Made by a program: the position numbers and the translations under genes
Assembly: GCA_947504115.1 (NCBI GenBank)
Contig: CANNGH010000012.1
Location: 1-64,000 of the forward strand
Source: an uncultured Sedimentitalea sp.
GTDB taxonomy: Bacteria > Pseudomonadota > Alphaproteobacteria > Rhodobacterales > Rhodobacteraceae
DNA: 64,000 nt
Direction: 5' to 3'
Shown: one piece after another, positions 1 through 9,274 of the stretch
How the letters are laid out: the number at the start of each line of letters is the position of its first letter
Position numbering within the stretch: position 1 is the stretch's first letter
Notes under the pieces: generated by a model
Told to the model about the DNA's origin: nothing
Databases searched by the model: none
Seen by the model: only the letters and a program-made list of their open reading frames with translations

Positions 1-44
1 GATTTGCCATTTTGCTTTTTGTCATAACCATCATCCTTACTTAA

Positions 45-443
45 GTTGATGGTCTCCGACAAACTCGGAGCGATTCAGTTGGCCTGCTCGATCCTGAGGT
101 GACCCTGCGGGAGAATTTCCCGATGGTGAACCCCAACGCGACGACGCATGCGGCCCATGCGGCATTGGCCAGGTTCGGGTTCCGAGCGGATGACGCCCTG
201 CGCCGTGCGGGTTATCTGAGCGGAGGCGAGCGGCTACGCGGTGGCCTGGCCTGTGTCCTTGGCGGCACCCCGCCGCCTGCCTTACTAATTTTGGATGAAC
301 CGACCAGTCACCTCGATTTGAGCGGCATTGAAGCCCTGAAAGCGACGTTGACCGCATATAATGGGGCGGTCCTTGTGGTGAGCCACGACCAGGCCTTTCT
401 CGAAACGCTCGAACTGGACAGGGTTGTTCAACTAAAGAAATGA
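45..443 (+). pseudogene. 5'-truncated ABC-F ATP-binding protein remnant
   Basis: Only the C-terminal half of the second nucleotide-binding domain of an ABC-F (duplicated ATPase, no membrane domain) protein remains. The frame shows the ABC signature LSGGE, a Walker B followed by the ABC-F hallmark (LLILDEPTSHLDL) and the H-loop region VVSHDQAFLE. Homology-like residues (VGLLDPEVTLRENFP) extend upstream of the first possible GTG start at 99 until an in-frame TAA at 42-44, so the gene has lost its first ATPase and Walker A. Intact family members are over 500 residues. It is probably a relic; expression from GTG 99 would give about 114 residues without ATP-binding capacity. It stands at the left edge of a defence-like island next to a broken Fic gene. 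Confidence 0.75.
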
Positions 444-484
444 CGCCCGCTTTGTCCGCACAACAGTCACACAAAGCTGCAGTA

Positions 485-1672
485 TCATGGAGCTGTCTCG
501 TATTCTTCAGGATAGAGGCCTGGGAGCCATCGGTATGCCACCTCCGCCGGGAATGCCAGCCGGAGCGGCGCGTGGTCGCTTGCTGCATTCAGCATGCCGC
601 GCTCAATAAGAGCCGACATGGCCACACGGGTTGCTTCCTCTCCATCGCCCGTCAGGGCCCTTAGATGTTCGCGCTCTACCTGTCCCGCTAGCGCAGCCTC
701 CCGCAGCACGACGTAGCTGCCAGCAGGTAAACGCTGGACGCAGATTTCTTCTTCGACATGGAGCTTCATGCGCCGCAGCAAGTCCTCAGGATCGAGCAGC
801 TTGTCCATGAAACGGACCTGATTGATGGCCCGGTCGAGGAAGAACCGGCAGAACGACAACAGACCCGCCTGTGTCAGGTTCCCACGTCCATCCCGATCAC
901 CGCGACGCGGCCCATCCGCAGCCATCAGCAGGCGTCTGTAGTTACCGTTCTCGCAGGCCAGCCCTCGCGCTACCGACCACTGGCTTGTGTCGATCCCGAG
1001 GCGCTTGAGCAAAGCATGAGCTATCAAGCGCGCCACCCGTCCGTTGCCGTCAAGGAAAGGGTGTTTTCAAAGGAACCGGTGATGCACCGCCCCTACAACC
1101 TGGATTTGCCGCATCCGGCTGAGCGGTGGCGATGCGTAGGCTTTATCGAACCGGGTGAGAAACCGGGGGAGGTCGGCGTGTCGCGGCGGAACATGCCGTC
1201 CGATGATGACATCGGCTCGCCGTAACTGGCCGGGCACAACCGCATGGCTCTGGCCAGTTGCCGGATGCCGGACTTCGAGCATGTCTTCTGGCAGACGTTC
1301 ACAGAATTGCTCGTGGAGCCAACGGGCATAGGAAGTCGTCGCTGGCCAATTTGCGGGATCCCGTCCTTCGTCGATCAGACGTTGAACCCGGATATGCGCC
1401 AGTGCTTCTTTCTGCAGATCGCGAAGATGCGGCTCGGACGAGAAGTCGCCCGCCAACGCCCTGTCGATGTCACGCGGAGGCGTGTCGCGTCCCTCGATCA
1501 GGTTGGAGTAGTGAGAATTCACCGTGCGGATGAGATCGCCCACCGACTTTCGGAGTTCTGGCAGGATCCGCTCCGCCAGTCGATCGGCTTCCGCAATGAA
1601 TGTGATCGCGCGCTCTTCCAGCCCAATTGCCGCCTCTTCGGGCAGCATCGGTTCCATCGCGGTCACATCCAT
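485..1672 (-). pseudogene. Fic-family AMP-transferase gene interrupted by an in-frame TGA
   Basis: Read through, the frame gives a Fic (filamentation induced by cAMP) protein of about 395 residues, normal for class II Fic enzymes that AMPylate target hydroxyls. The N-terminal helix carries the inhibitory motif (S/T)xxxE(G/N) as SNLIEG, residues 56-61 from ATG 1672. The catalytic loop HPFLDGNGR follows, and the C-terminus looks like a winged helix. Codon 202 (bases 1069-1067) is TGA, between HHRFL and KHPFLDGNGR. Family members usually have a Trp or Tyr there, so a single TGG-to-TGA change is likely. Both halves stay in one frame, so this is a nonsense mutation, not a frameshift. The downstream fragment has no good start before the catalytic motif. 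An in-frame TTG at 1702 is an alternative start. A sequencing error cannot be excluded. Confidence 0.82.
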
Positions 1673-1851
1673 CGGAGGGGCTTGTCGGCGTCCATGTCGC
1701 AATTTTCGATCATTAAATCAGAAAAGTAAACGGAGCCCTGGAACGAACGCCACCGGTTCTCATATGGGCCCATCACAACCTGCTATCGCTGTTTATCCCT
1801 GTGCGAGACACCACGCCCCTTTGGTTTTCCAAAGAAAAGTGAGCCGAAGTA

Positions 1852-1893
1852 TATGTCGGCTGATGACATAGGCAAGAAAGCAATATATCTTGC
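1852..1893. promoter_or_regulatory. Two inverted repeats upstream of the RHH/hsd operon
   Basis: A perfect inverted repeat TATGTC-7 nt-GACATA lies at 1852-1870. A second, GCAAGA-10 nt-TCTTGC, lies at 1872-1893, with a CTTGCAAG palindrome overlapping it at 1893-1900. All lie just before the ATG at 1912 of the small ribbon-helix-helix-like protein. Their position fits operator sites for autoregulation of that protein and the restriction-modification operon. This is inference from position and symmetry only. Confidence 0.4.
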
Positions 1894-1911
1894 TTGCAAG
1901 AAGGGTAGAAG

Positions 1912-2088
1912 ATGCCGAAAAACCAAGGGGACTCCCCCGCCAATGCGACTGCAAACATCAATCTGAAGGTTTCCGAAGATGAAAGATGGGCCTTCAAGGA
2001 ATGGTGTGCGCGTAATCGAATATCTCAGGTCGACGCTTTTCGACGCGCATTCGAGCTTCTGAAGCAGGATACCGAAAAAGATGGCTGA
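1912..2088 (+). CDS. Small ribbon-helix-helix-like protein, possible controller of the type I RM operon
   Basis: This 58-residue protein has the layout of a ribbon-helix-helix (Arc/CopG/ParD-type) DNA-binding fold. A disordered N-terminus leads into a strand (ANINLKVSE, residues 14-22), then helix 1 (DERWAFKEWCARNR), a turn (ISQ) and helix 2 (VDAFRRAFELLKQ). The strand-helix-helix spacing and the basic RR in helix 2 fit the family; the family assignment is from pattern only. It ends 30 bases before hsdM on the same strand and is preceded by inverted repeats. It could be a repressor or controller protein of the hsdMSR operon, or an antitoxin-like regulator without a toxin. Its shortness means automatic annotation may miss it. 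Confidence 0.65.
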   Translation: MPKNQGDSPANATANINLKVSEDERWAFKEWCARNRISQVDAFRRAFELLKQDTEKDG

Positions 2089-2117
2089 AACGCCGACAAT
2101 GAACTCAAGGACAAACA

Positions 2118-4139
2118 ATGGCTGATGCGCGCGCCAGCAACACCTCCCTCGCCGATTTCATCTGGAAGAACGCCGATGATCTGTGGGGTAACTTCAAGCA
2201 TGTAGATTTCGGTAAGATCATTCTGCCCTTCACCCTGCTGCGCCGGCTGGAATGCGTGCTGGAGCCGACCCGCGAACAGGTGGTCGAGACCCACAAGGCC
2301 ATGTCCGGACAGGGCATCGACCTCGATGTCGTGCTGCGCCAGACGACCGGGTATTCGTTCTACAACACCTCGTCTTATGACCTCGCCAGCCTCGGGGCGA
2401 CGCGGACGCTTGCGAACCTCAAGGATTACATCTCGAAGTTCTCGCCCAATGCCCGGCGCATTTTCGAGCAGTTCGATTTCCTGAACACGCTCGAGCGGAT
2501 GGACCGTGCGGGCGTCCTTTACAAGATCTGCCAGAACTTCGCCAAGATCGACCTGCACCCCGAGGCCGTGCCCGAGCGGACGATGTCCAACGTCTACGAG
2601 CACCTCATCCGCCGCTTCGGCGCCGAGGTGAACGAGGCTGCCGAGGATTTCATGACGCCGCGCGACGTGGTGCATTTGTCGATCGAGCTGCTTCTCGATC
2701 CCGACGACGATCTTTTCGTCAGCAACCCGGGCCTCATCCGCACGCTTTACGACCCGACCTGCGGCACCGGCGGGTTTTTGTCCGACGGCATGGAGCATGT
2801 GCAGAGCCTTCAGGACCGCTATGGCACCGCGCCCGTCCTGGTTCCTTACGGTCAGGAGCTTGAGCCCGAAACCCACGCCGTCTGTCTCGCCGCCATGCTG
2901 CTCAAGACGCTGGAGGCCGATCCGGGGCGCGATCTGTCGAAGAACATCAAGCTTGGCAGCACCCTGTCGGACGATCAGCACCGGGGCGAGAAATTCCATT
3001 ACTGCGTCTCGAACCCGCCCTTCGGCAAGCCCTGGACGCTCGACAAGCCCGCGGTCGATCGCGAGCACAATACGCAGAAATTCGAGGGGCGGTTCGGCCC
3101 CAAGCTGCCGCGGGTCAGCGATGGCTCCATGCTGTTCCTCCAGCATCTGGTGAGCAAGCTGGAAAGCCCCGAGAACGGCGGCGGCCGCGCGGCTATCGTC
3201 CTGTCAGGCTCACCGCTGTTCAACGGGGGCGCGGGTCAGGGGGAGTCCGAGATCCGGCGGCGCCTGCTGGAAACGGACGTGGTGGAGGCCATCATCGCCC
3301 TGCCGCAGGAGATTTTCTTTCGCACCGGGATCGGCACCTATATCTGGATCCTGTCGAACAAGAAGCCGGACCACCGCAAGGGCCGCGTCCAGCTGATCGA
3401 TGCGACCGAGATGTTCGAGCCGATGCGCAAGTCCGAGGGCAACAAGCGCCGCCGAGTCAGCGAGGAGAACACGCGCGATATCGTGCGGCTTTACTCCGAG
3501 GCCGAAGAAGGCAAGAAAAGCAAGATCTTCGACAGCACCGCCTTCGGTTATCGCCGGGTGCGCGTGCTGCGGCCCCTGCGCAAGAGAATGGTGATGTCGC
3601 GCGAGGGGCTGGACAAGCTGGAGGACGAGAAGGCCTGGACAAAGCGCACGGAGGCACAACGCGCCGCCTGGGCCGCCGCCTTCGAGACGCAGATGGGCAC
3701 CGAGCAGGACTGGCACTGGATGGAGAGCTTCGCCAAGGCTGAGGCCAAGGCCGATCCTTCCCTCGGCAAGGTCGATGCCACGCTCATCAAGGCATTCCGC
3801 GCCGCCTTTGGTGTGCGCTTCCCGGACATGGATCCGGTTTGCGACGCGAAAGGCAACGTGCTGCCCGACGATGACCTGACCGATTACGAAAACATCCCGC
3901 TCGGCACGCCGATCGAGGACTACATGGAAACCGAGGTGCTGCCCCACGCCCATGACGCCTATGTGGACGAAAGCTATCGCGACGAGACCGACGGCGAGGT
4001 CGGCATCGTCGGCTACGAGATCAACTTCAACCGGTATTTCTATGAATACCAGCCGCCGCGCGATCTGGAAGAGATCGACACGGAGTTGAAGGCGGTCGAG
4101 GCGCGTATTGCGGCGATGTTGGAAGAGGTGACGGAATAA
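2118..4139 (+). CDS. hsdM: Type I restriction-modification system DNA methyltransferase subunit
   Basis: This 673-residue protein has the HsdM layout: an N-terminal helical domain, then a gamma-class N6-adenine methyltransferase domain. The SAM-binding motif I is DPTCGTGGF (212-220) and catalytic motif IV is NPPF (299-302). It methylates adenine in the bipartite sequence read by HsdS, as part of an M2S methylase or R2M2S restriction complex. At 673 residues it is longer than the usual 500-550; the extra part is a C-terminal extension after about residue 480, rich in charged and helical sequence, typical of a subset of HsdM proteins. It starts the operon; the stop TAA overlaps the hsdS ATG (TAATG), implying coupled translation. 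Confidence 0.95.
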   Translation: MADARASNTSLADFIWKNADDLWGNFKHVDFGKIILPFTLLRRLECVLEPTREQVVETHKAMSGQGIDLDVVLRQTTGYSFYNTSSYDLASLGATRTLANLKDYISKFSPNARRIFEQFDFLNTLERMDRAGVLYKICQNFAKIDLHPEAVPERTMSNVYEHLIRRFGAEVNEAAEDFMTPRDVVHLSIELLLDPDDDLFVSNPGLIRTLYDPTCGTGGFLSDGMEHVQSLQDRYGTAPVLVPYGQELEPETHAVCLAAMLLKTLEADPGRDLSKNIKLGSTLSDDQHRGEKFHYCVSNPPFGKPWTLDKPAVDREHNTQKFEGRFGPKLPRVSDGSMLFLQHLVSKLESPENGGGRAAIVLSGSPLFNGGAGQGESEIRRRLLETDVVEAIIALPQEIFFRTGIGTYIWILSNKKPDHRKGRVQLIDATEMFEPMRKSEGNKRRRVSEENTRDIVRLYSEAEEGKKSKIFDSTAFGYRRVRVLRPLRKRMVMSREGLDKLEDEKAWTKRTEAQRAAWAAAFETQMGTEQDWHWMESFAKAEAKADPSLGKVDATLIKAFRAAFGVRFPDMDPVCDAKGNVLPDDDLTDYENIPLGTPIEDYMETEVLPHAHDAYVDESYRDETDGEVGIVGYEINFNRYFYEYQPPRDLEEIDTELKAVEARIAAMLEEVTE

Positions 4140-5407
4140 TGCGCCTTCGATACGCAATCGAAATGTCACCGCGCGTCAATACTCACCATTTACCGGATGA
4201 TGCGCAGGTTACGTTTGCCCCGATGGAAGTCATCTCAGACGGCCTTGGAGGTATGGACACATCCCGTGCGGAACCGCTGAAGGATCTTGTCTCCGGGTCT
4301 TACAACCCCTTTGAGAGCGGCGATATTCTTCTGGCGAAGGTTACGCCGTGCTTCGAAAATGGGAAGAAGGCGCTCGTTCCGGAACTGCCGAACAAGGTCG
4401 GCTTCGCTACGTCCGAAGTTCATGTGCTTCGCCCGGATACCGCGAAAATCGACGATAAGTTTGTTGTTTATGTGCTCAGTTCCCGCCCTTTCATGTTCGA
4501 AGGTGTTCGGAGCATGACGGGCGCGGGTGGTCTGAAAAGGGTCAGCCCACTAGCCGTATTGGATCACCGTCTCGTGGTGACGGATATCCGTCAGCAGCGC
4601 GAAATCGCCACCTACCTCGACCGCGAAACCCGGCGCATCGACGATCTGATCGCGGAGAAGGGCAGCTTCATCGCCCTGCTGCGGGAAAAGCGGGTGGCCG
4701 TGATCTCCCACGCCGTCACCAAAGGTATCGACGCAGACGCGCCGATGAAGCCCTCCGGCGTCGAGTGGATTGGTGATATTCCAGCTTCGTGGAAGCTGAC
4801 GAAGCTCGGTTACCTTGGCCGTTCTGCCAACGGCATCAATATTGGTGGCGATGCGTTTGGAACAGGATATCCGTTCATCAGCTATGGTGATGTATATAAA
4901 AACAGGCAACTTCCTGAGAACGTCAAGGGGCTTGTTGAATCTTCTGAGCAGGATAGGCGGACCTACTCGGTTCGCACCGGAGATGTGCTCTTCACCCGGA
5001 CGTCCGAGACAATCGACGAAATTGCGTTTCCGAGTGTGTGCATGAAGAACATTCCGGACGCAGTTTTCGCCGGATTCCTCATCCGGTTCCGGCCGTATCC
5101 AGGCGCTCTGGTCCCGAGTTTCTCGAAATATGCATTTCAAAACCGAGCTGTTCGGCACTATTTTTCCCGTGAAATGAAGCTGGTAACAAGAGCTTCACTT
5201 AGCCAGGGCCTCCTCCAAAGCCTTCCTGTGCCTTTGCCCCCAATAGATGTGCAGCAGAAAGTCGCCGCGTATCTGGACCAGAAGGAAGCCAGATTTACGG
5301 AACTTGTTTCCGAGACCGAACACAGCATCGCCCTTCTCAAAGAAAAGCGGGCAGCCCTCATCACCGCCGCGGTTACCGGCAAGATCGACGTCAGGAGCGC
5401 GGCATGA
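4139..5407 (+). CDS. hsdS: Type I restriction-modification system specificity subunit
   Basis: This 422-residue protein shows the duplicated HsdS architecture. Target recognition domain 1 spans roughly residues 1-150 (FATSEVHVLRP, SMTGAGGLKRV), followed by conserved spacer helix 1 (about 150-205, DRETRRIDDLIAEK). Recognition domain 2 spans about 210-365, and a second spacer helix (LLKEKRAALITAAVTGKI) closes the protein. Each recognition domain reads one half of a bipartite target; the sequence it reads cannot be predicted here. Parts of the gene, especially the second recognition domain around 4830-5200, look more AT-rich than hsdM or hsdR, as expected for domains exchanged by recombination. 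It overlaps hsdM by one base and hsdR by ATGA. Confidence 0.95.
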   Translation: MRLRYAIEMSPRVNTHHLPDDAQVTFAPMEVISDGLGGMDTSRAEPLKDLVSGSYNPFESGDILLAKVTPCFENGKKALVPELPNKVGFATSEVHVLRPDTAKIDDKFVVYVLSSRPFMFEGVRSMTGAGGLKRVSPLAVLDHRLVVTDIRQQREIATYLDRETRRIDDLIAEKGSFIALLREKRVAVISHAVTKGIDADAPMKPSGVEWIGDIPASWKLTKLGYLGRSANGINIGGDAFGTGYPFISYGDVYKNRQLPENVKGLVESSEQDRRTYSVRTGDVLFTRTSETIDEIAFPSVCMKNIPDAVFAGFLIRFRPYPGALVPSFSKYAFQNRAVRHYFSREMKLVTRASLSQGLLQSLPVPLPPIDVQQKVAAYLDQKEARFTELVSETEHSIALLKEKRAALITAAVTGKIDVRSAA

Positions 5408-8400
5408 GCGACCTTCACCACGAAAAGAACCTTGAGGCCTATGTCGTCGCCAAGCTCGAGGAACAGGGATGGCAGCGCGGCAGCTCCGACCGCTACGATG
5501 CGGATTTCGCCATGTATCCCGATGATCTCGAGGCCTGGCTGACGGCCACGCAGGGCGACAAGTGGGACAAGCTGGTTGCCGGGAACGGTGACAAGGCCCG
5601 CCAGACCCTCATGAAGCGGCTGGAAAAGGAGCTGACCACGCGCGGCACCATCGACGTGCTGCGCAAGGGCATCTCCATCGCCGGGTGCGGCGCGCTCGAC
5701 CTGTCCGAAGCCGCCCCCGAGGACAAGCGCAACGAGGACGTGCTGCACCGCTATGCGTCCAACATCCTGCGCGTCGTGCCGCAGCTGAAATACCATCCCG
5801 GCCGCGACCTCGCCATCGACCTCGGCCTGTTCCTCAACGGCCTGCCGGTGGCCACGGTGGAGCTCAAGACCGACTTCACCCAGTCCGCGACAAGCGCGCG
5901 GGACCAATACAAGCGCGACCGCCTGCCGGTCGATCCGGTCAGCAAGCGCAAGCACCCCCTGCTGACCTTTGGCCGCGGCGCCATCGTGCATTTCGCCATG
6001 TCCGACAGCGAGATCTGGATGACGACGAAACTCGCGGGCGAGAACACCTTCTTCCTGCCCTTCAACCGGGGCTTTGACGGGCACGGCGGCAACCCGCCCC
6101 GCGCGGATGGCGAATACCCGGTCGCCTATTTCTGGGAGGATATCTGCCGGCCCGAAACCTTCCTGCGCATCCTGCACAGCTTCGTCTATGTCGAGAAGAA
6201 GGACGTGGTGGACCTGCGCGGCAACTGGTCTGTCAAGGAAACGCTGATCTTCCCGCGCTTTCACCAGCTCGATGCCGTCAACAGCATGGTTGCGGACGCC
6301 AAGGACAAGGGCCCCGGCCAGACCTACCTGTGCGAACACAGCGCGGGCTCGGGCAAGACCAGCACGATTGCCTGGACGGCACATGACCTGGTGAAGCTGC
6401 GCAGCGATGACGGCAAGCCGATCTTTCACAAGGCGATCATCGTCACCGACCGCAATGTCCTCGACGGGCAGCTTCAGGACGCGGTCCAGCAGATCGACCA
6501 CCAGCGCGGCCTGATCGCGGCCATCGATCGCGAGGGCTCGTCGAAACCCAAGAGCAAGCAGCTCACCGAGGCGATGCTGGACAATACGCCCATCATCGTC
6601 GTGACGATCCAGACCTTCCCCCATGCGATGGAGGCGATCCTCACGGAGGCCTCGCTCAAGGACAAGGGCTTTGCCGTCATCATCGACGAGGCGCATAGCT
6701 CGCAGACCGGCAGCACCGCATCGAAATTGCAGGCGACACTGGCCATGTCGTCCTTGGAGGATACCTCGCAGATGACGATCGAGGAGTTCCTCGCCGAGGT
6801 GCAGAAGAGCCGGGCGCGTCCTGCCAACATTTCGCATTTCGCGTTCACCGCGACGCCGAAGCATTCCACCATGATGCTTTTCGGGCGCCCCGAGGACCCC
6901 ACCCGCCCCGCCGGGGATGACAACCTGCCGCGCGCCTTCCACAAATACGAGATGCGCCAGGCCATCGATGAGGGGTTCATCCTCGACGTGCTGCGCGGGT
7001 ATGTGTCCTACAAGACCGCCTACAACCTCGGGCTCGAGGTGACTGAGGAGGATCGCGTCGATGGGCGCGCCGCCAAGCGCGCTCTTGCCCGCTGGATGAA
7101 CCTGCACCCGACGAACGTCACCCAGAAGGTGCAGTTCATCATGCAGCATTTCACCGCGAACGTGGCGCATCTGCTGGACGGCAAGGCCAAGGCGATGGTC
7201 GTGACCAGCTCCCGCCCCGCCGCAGTGCGCTACAAGAAGGCTTTCGATGCCTATATCGAGGCGCATCCCGAACATGCAGGCATTCGTGCCATGGTGGCAT
7301 TTTCCGGCAAGCTGACAGGACGCGAGGTCATGCACGCGACGGACGAGCGGATCGCCGGGGGCACCTTCGAGTGCGACGAGGACGCCGAGTTCACCGAAGC
7401 CAACATGAACCCCGAGGCCCGTGGCCAGGATCTGCGCATCGCCTTCGACCGGCCCGAATACCGGGTGATGATCGTCGCCGACAAGTTCCAGACCGGCTTC
7501 GACCAGCCGAAACTGGTGGCGATGTATCTCGACAAGAAGATCGCCAACGAGGTGGAGATCGTCCAGACGCTGAGCCGGCTGAACCGCACCTTCCCCGGCA
7601 AGGACCAGACCTTCGTGATCGACTTCGTCAACGAGCCCGAAGCAATCCGCGCCGCGTTCGCGCGGTATGATGCGGGCGCGCAGGTCGAGGAGGTGCAGGA
7701 TCTCGACGTGATCTACGACATGAAGACGGCGCTCGATGCGGAAGGCATCTATGGGGATGCCGATCTTGCCGCGTTTCGGGAGGCCCGCTTCCAGACCGCG
7801 AGACGGCTCGCTGCCGCCCGCGATCCGGAACACAAGGCTATGTTCGCTGCGACCCAGGTGCCGACCGATACGTTCAACGACCGCCTGCGGAACCTGCGAG
7901 CCGAGGCCCAGGCCGCAGAGGATGCCTACCAGGCCGCCCGGCGTTCCGGGGACGACGCGGGCATGAAGCAGGCCGATCACGATCGAAAGCGTATCGAGGG
8001 CCAGATTGCCGCGCTCGGGAACTTCAAGTCCGGCCTGGCCCGATTCTCGCGGACCTACGCCTATATCGCGCAGCTCATCGACCTCGGCGATCCGGATCTC
8101 GAAAACCACGCCGCATTCACGAAGATGCTGAGCAAGCGCCTCGATGGCGTGCCGCCCGAGCAGGTGGACCTGTCCGGCATCAGCCTGACCGGATACGACA
8201 TTCTGCCGGGCACAGGCGGACCCGCTGGAGATGATGATGAAGATGCAGACCTCGTCCTGCGCCCGGTGGGTGCCGGTGGCGGTGATACGACCGGAAAGAC
8301 ACCGCTTTATCTTCAGGAGATCATCGAACGCCTGAACGGCATTTTCGGGGATGCTGCGCCGATCGAGGACCAAGCCTCCTTCGTGAACCAGATCGCGGCG

Positions 8401-8631
8401 ATCACCCGCGAGAATGCCGTCGTGGCCGCACAAGTCGCCGAGAACCCAAAGGATCAGGCGCTGAAGGGAAACCTGCCGGGGGCGGTTCAACAGGCCGTCG
8501 TGAGGGCGATGACCTCGAACACCTCACTGGCTACGCTCCTGCTCAAAGAAGACAGGCAGGGCATCGGCATGCTGACAAGCATGATCTACGACATGTTGAA
8601 GAATGGAGAAGAAATCGATCTGAGGAATTGA
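5404..8631 (+). CDS. hsdR: Type I restriction-modification system restriction endonuclease/translocase subunit
   Basis: This 1075-residue protein is the motor-nuclease subunit. The N-terminal PD-(D/E)XK nuclease core has D139 and E153-L-K155, with a following Q-rich helix. The superfamily 2 helicase-type translocase starts with Walker A AGSGKTS (314-320), then DEAH (428-431), and HFAFTATPK as motif III. The C-terminal helical region binds the HsdM2S core. It cuts unmodified foreign DNA at distance after ATP-driven translocation. The start overlaps the hsdS stop (ATGA). All motifs look intact, so the system is probably active. It ends 22 bases from the convergent three-gene cassette. Confidence 0.95.
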   Translation: MSDLHHEKNLEAYVVAKLEEQGWQRGSSDRYDADFAMYPDDLEAWLTATQGDKWDKLVAGNGDKARQTLMKRLEKELTTRGTIDVLRKGISIAGCGALDLSEAAPEDKRNEDVLHRYASNILRVVPQLKYHPGRDLAIDLGLFLNGLPVATVELKTDFTQSATSARDQYKRDRLPVDPVSKRKHPLLTFGRGAIVHFAMSDSEIWMTTKLAGENTFFLPFNRGFDGHGGNPPRADGEYPVAYFWEDICRPETFLRILHSFVYVEKKDVVDLRGNWSVKETLIFPRFHQLDAVNSMVADAKDKGPGQTYLCEHSAGSGKTSTIAWTAHDLVKLRSDDGKPIFHKAIIVTDRNVLDGQLQDAVQQIDHQRGLIAAIDREGSSKPKSKQLTEAMLDNTPIIVVTIQTFPHAMEAILTEASLKDKGFAVIIDEAHSSQTGSTASKLQATLAMSSLEDTSQMTIEEFLAEVQKSRARPANISHFAFTATPKHSTMMLFGRPEDPTRPAGDDNLPRAFHKYEMRQAIDEGFILDVLRGYVSYKTAYNLGLEVTEEDRVDGRAAKRALARWMNLHPTNVTQKVQFIMQHFTANVAHLLDGKAKAMVVTSSRPAAVRYKKAFDAYIEAHPEHAGIRAMVAFSGKLTGREVMHATDERIAGGTFECDEDAEFTEANMNPEARGQDLRIAFDRPEYRVMIVADKFQTGFDQPKLVAMYLDKKIANEVEIVQTLSRLNRTFPGKDQTFVIDFVNEPEAIRAAFARYDAGAQVEEVQDLDVIYDMKTALDAEGIYGDADLAAFREARFQTARRLAAARDPEHKAMFAATQVPTDTFNDRLRNLRAEAQAAEDAYQAARRSGDDAGMKQADHDRKRIEGQIAALGNFKSGLARFSRTYAYIAQLIDLGDPDLENHAAFTKMLSKRLDGVPPEQVDLSGISLTGYDILPGTGGPAGDDDEDADLVLRPVGAGGGDTTGKTPLYLQEIIERLNGIFGDAAPIEDQASFVNQIAAITRENAVVAAQVAENPKDQALKGNLPGAVQQAVVRAMTSNTSLATLLLKEDRQGIGMLTSMIYDMLKNGEEIDLRN

Positions 8632-8653
8632 GAAGTTCAGCCTATGTATGCGG

Positions 8654-9274
8654 TCATTTTTCAGGGCTATGCGATAGTGGAACGATTGTATGTCTGACGA
8701 AGAACTTACACCCTGAATTCTTGCATATATTAGAGGTGCGGAAAAAGAGATTTGAATTAGAGATATCTTCAAGCAATTCAATTTCACTATCAGATGCGAG
8801 TAGACGTTTTTTCCACTCTCTCAAGACCTCTATCGCATTCCCACCACGATAATATATTATAAGTTCGCCGTGATCCCGCCCAAACATTGCAGTTCCATAG
8901 CGAGTAGATAGCTGGCTGAAGCCATCTTGAAGCCAGCCATAGCTTTTGTGGACTTTGGCTTCCCCAAGCCACATAAAGCCATGATTTCCCTCTACAACGA
9001 TGTCGCAATGGCCGTTCACATCCTGTTCGTTCCGTGCTGCTATCCCACCAAAGCTCAACATCTGCGCGACCTGTTTGCTTAGCTGGTTCTCGCCCAGATC
9101 AGCATCGATTTTACGCCCATCGACCAGCCGACTGTAGCATTCCGCCAGCGCCTCCTCGAGGATCTCCAAACGGTCTTCGTGTCCGGATGCAAACTGCCAA
9201 CGGAGCATCCGGCCGCCTGGTGCATCTCCAAAAAATTTTAGATAGTCGTCGATCGATGTATTTTCAGGATTCAT
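8654..9274 (-). CDS. PD-(D/E)XK nuclease-like protein, third gene of an uncharacterised cassette
   Basis: This 206-residue protein belongs to no family I can name. It shows the residue pattern of a PD-(D/E)XK nuclease core: a helix with E62, a strand with D91 (HCDIVVE), a strand with E105-A-K107 (WLGEAKV), then a helix with Q121 (the QxxxY-like motif seen in many repair and restriction nucleases). Nothing suggests its DNA target. ATG 9274 is preferred over an upstream in-frame TTG (9280). This ATG lies inside the end of the preceding gene, with an 11-base overlap (ATGAATCCTGA), so translation is probably coupled. The DNA is visibly more AT-rich than the neighbouring core chromosome, suggesting transfer. 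The nuclease fold call is inference from motifs; catalytic activity is plausible. Confidence 0.7.
   Translation of the reverse strand: MNPENTSIDDYLKFFGDAPGGRMLRWQFASGHEDRLEILEEALAECYSRLVDGRKIDADLGENQLSKQVAQMLSFGGIAARNEQDVNGHCDIVVEGNHGFMWLGEAKVHKSYGWLQDGFSQLSTRYGTAMFGRDHGELIIYYRGGNAIEVLREWKKRLLASDSEIELLEDISNSNLFFRTSNICKNSGCKFFVRHTIVPLSHSPEK

Noticed and set aside
1061-1069. TGA in the Fic gene as selenocysteine or programmed read-through
   Set aside because: No SECIS-like hairpin was recognised after the codon and Fic proteins are not selenoproteins; a Trp-to-stop change is simpler.
5158-8490. Very long open frame antisense to hsdR and hsdS
   Set aside because: It arises from high GC third positions opposite real genes; the translation is His/Arg/Gly-rich and has no family-like motif, while hsdR on the other strand has all its motifs.
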